Shown here one piece after another: positions 63,803 through 64,000 of a DNA stretch of 64,000 nucleotides (its first letter is position 1; each line of letters starts with the position of its first letter). Under the pieces are notes generated by a model, which did no database searches, had not been told where the DNA came from, and was given only the letters and a program-made list of their open reading frames with translations. This DNA is from Bacillota bacterium (GTDB lineage Bacteria > Bacillota > Clostridia > Acetivibrionales > DTU013). The translations under genes and the position numbers were made by a program. The stretch covers positions 62,001-126,000 of the forward strand of contig JAFABI010000025.1 in assembly GCA_023426125.1 (NCBI GenBank), written 5' to 3'.

Positions 63803-63829
63803 TGCGGACGCGCAATGCGCGCCCCTACA
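63803..63829 (+). repeat. Dispersed palindromic repeat, copy 5
   Basis: Identical to copy 1 at 26154-26180 over the 27-base unit (core GACGCGCAATGCGCGCCCC), directly after the REP-like element. Confidence 0.8.
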
Positions 63830-64000
63830 GCCACTTTTGCCACGCAACAAAGAAGAACCGTCCCCCTGCCCCTGCCGCACCCCAGCAGCATCCCCTAAAA
63901 TGTGTAGGCCCGGTTTTTAACCGGGCTGATAGTTTACGGGCTGGGGGTTTATATAAATAAGCGGCACCAGGCCGTTCAATGCAAGGAGCAGCCGTTTTTC
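63830..64000. other. Repeat-rich right end
   Basis: A C-rich tract with AAGAACCGTCCCCC and a palindrome GCCCGGTT-TTT-AACCGGGC (63908-63926) occur here. Such boxes are typical of repeat clusters in clostridial genomes. No gene is supported. Confidence 0.4.

Noticed and set aside
1..64000. Phage-defence or toxin-antitoxin module
   Set aside because: No nuclease, reverse transcriptase, methylase, toxin or antitoxin motif was found. The kinase-LRR pair was considered but has no nuclease or other effector partner.

Overview
The window looks like chromosomal DNA of an anaerobic, spore-forming, plant-polysaccharide-degrading member of the Clostridia, close to the cellulolytic Acetivibrio/Ruminiclostridium group. 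The evidence is a cellobiose phosphorylase of the clostridial type, a three-gene [FeFe] hydrogenase operon, FeoAB iron uptake, two YesM/YesN-regulated sugar importers, S-layer (SLH) proteins, an exosporium-type collagen-like protein, a c-di-GMP riboswitch and a Bacillus/Clostridium-type SOS box at uvrA. No rRNA, tRNA, CRISPR array, prophage or intact transposase gene was seen.

Layout. Positions 1-9.7 kb: the tail of a carbohydrate-binding protein, then an importer operon (binding lipoprotein, two permeases, second binding lipoprotein) facing a convergent YesN/YesM two-component pair. 9.9-14.3 kb: an exosporium-like protein with a sporulation-type promoter, a broken hydrolase, a CAP-domain secreted protein, and an ECF sigma factor followed by a receiver protein without its phosphorylation site. 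14.7-18.3 kb: the end-joining ligase LigD and a DUF1697 protein. 18.5-30.2 kb: a surface and signalling region with a SAPR-type response regulator, a small membrane protein, a c-di-GMP riboswitch, an exported beta-propeller, two tandem membrane kinases carrying leucine-rich repeats, two overlapping SLH genes and a divergent small regulator. 30.3-38.4 kb: uvrA, a small hydrophobic protein on the minus strand, a DUF47 protein, clpE and an alpha-L-fucosidase. 38.6-50.0 kb: a cellobiose-type locus (binding protein, sensor kinase, AraC-type regulator, two permeases, second binding protein, cellobiose phosphorylase). 50.4-56.1 kb: hydC-hydB-hydA, where HydB is fused to a GltD-like flavoprotein. 56.3-59.5 kb: feoA-feoB opposite a DtxR-family regulator. 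60.0-63.3 kb: an A+T-rich ABC/FtsX transporter. The right end holds REP-like repeats.

How the parts fit. The 39-50 kb locus probably senses, imports and phosphorolytically cleaves cello-oligosaccharides, and the hydrogenase disposes of the fermentation electrons. Feo and the DtxR-type regulator would supply and control iron, which the hydrogenase needs in quantity. The importers carry no ATPase, so they must borrow an MsmX/UgpC-type subunit from elsewhere. The 18.5-30.2 kb region is the least conventional part: its proteins are mostly membrane-bound or exported, and one leader carries a c-di-GMP riboswitch. A palindromic dispersed repeat with core GCGCAATGCGC or a close variant occurs five times between genes. 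Product names come from recognising motifs by eye; no database search was run.
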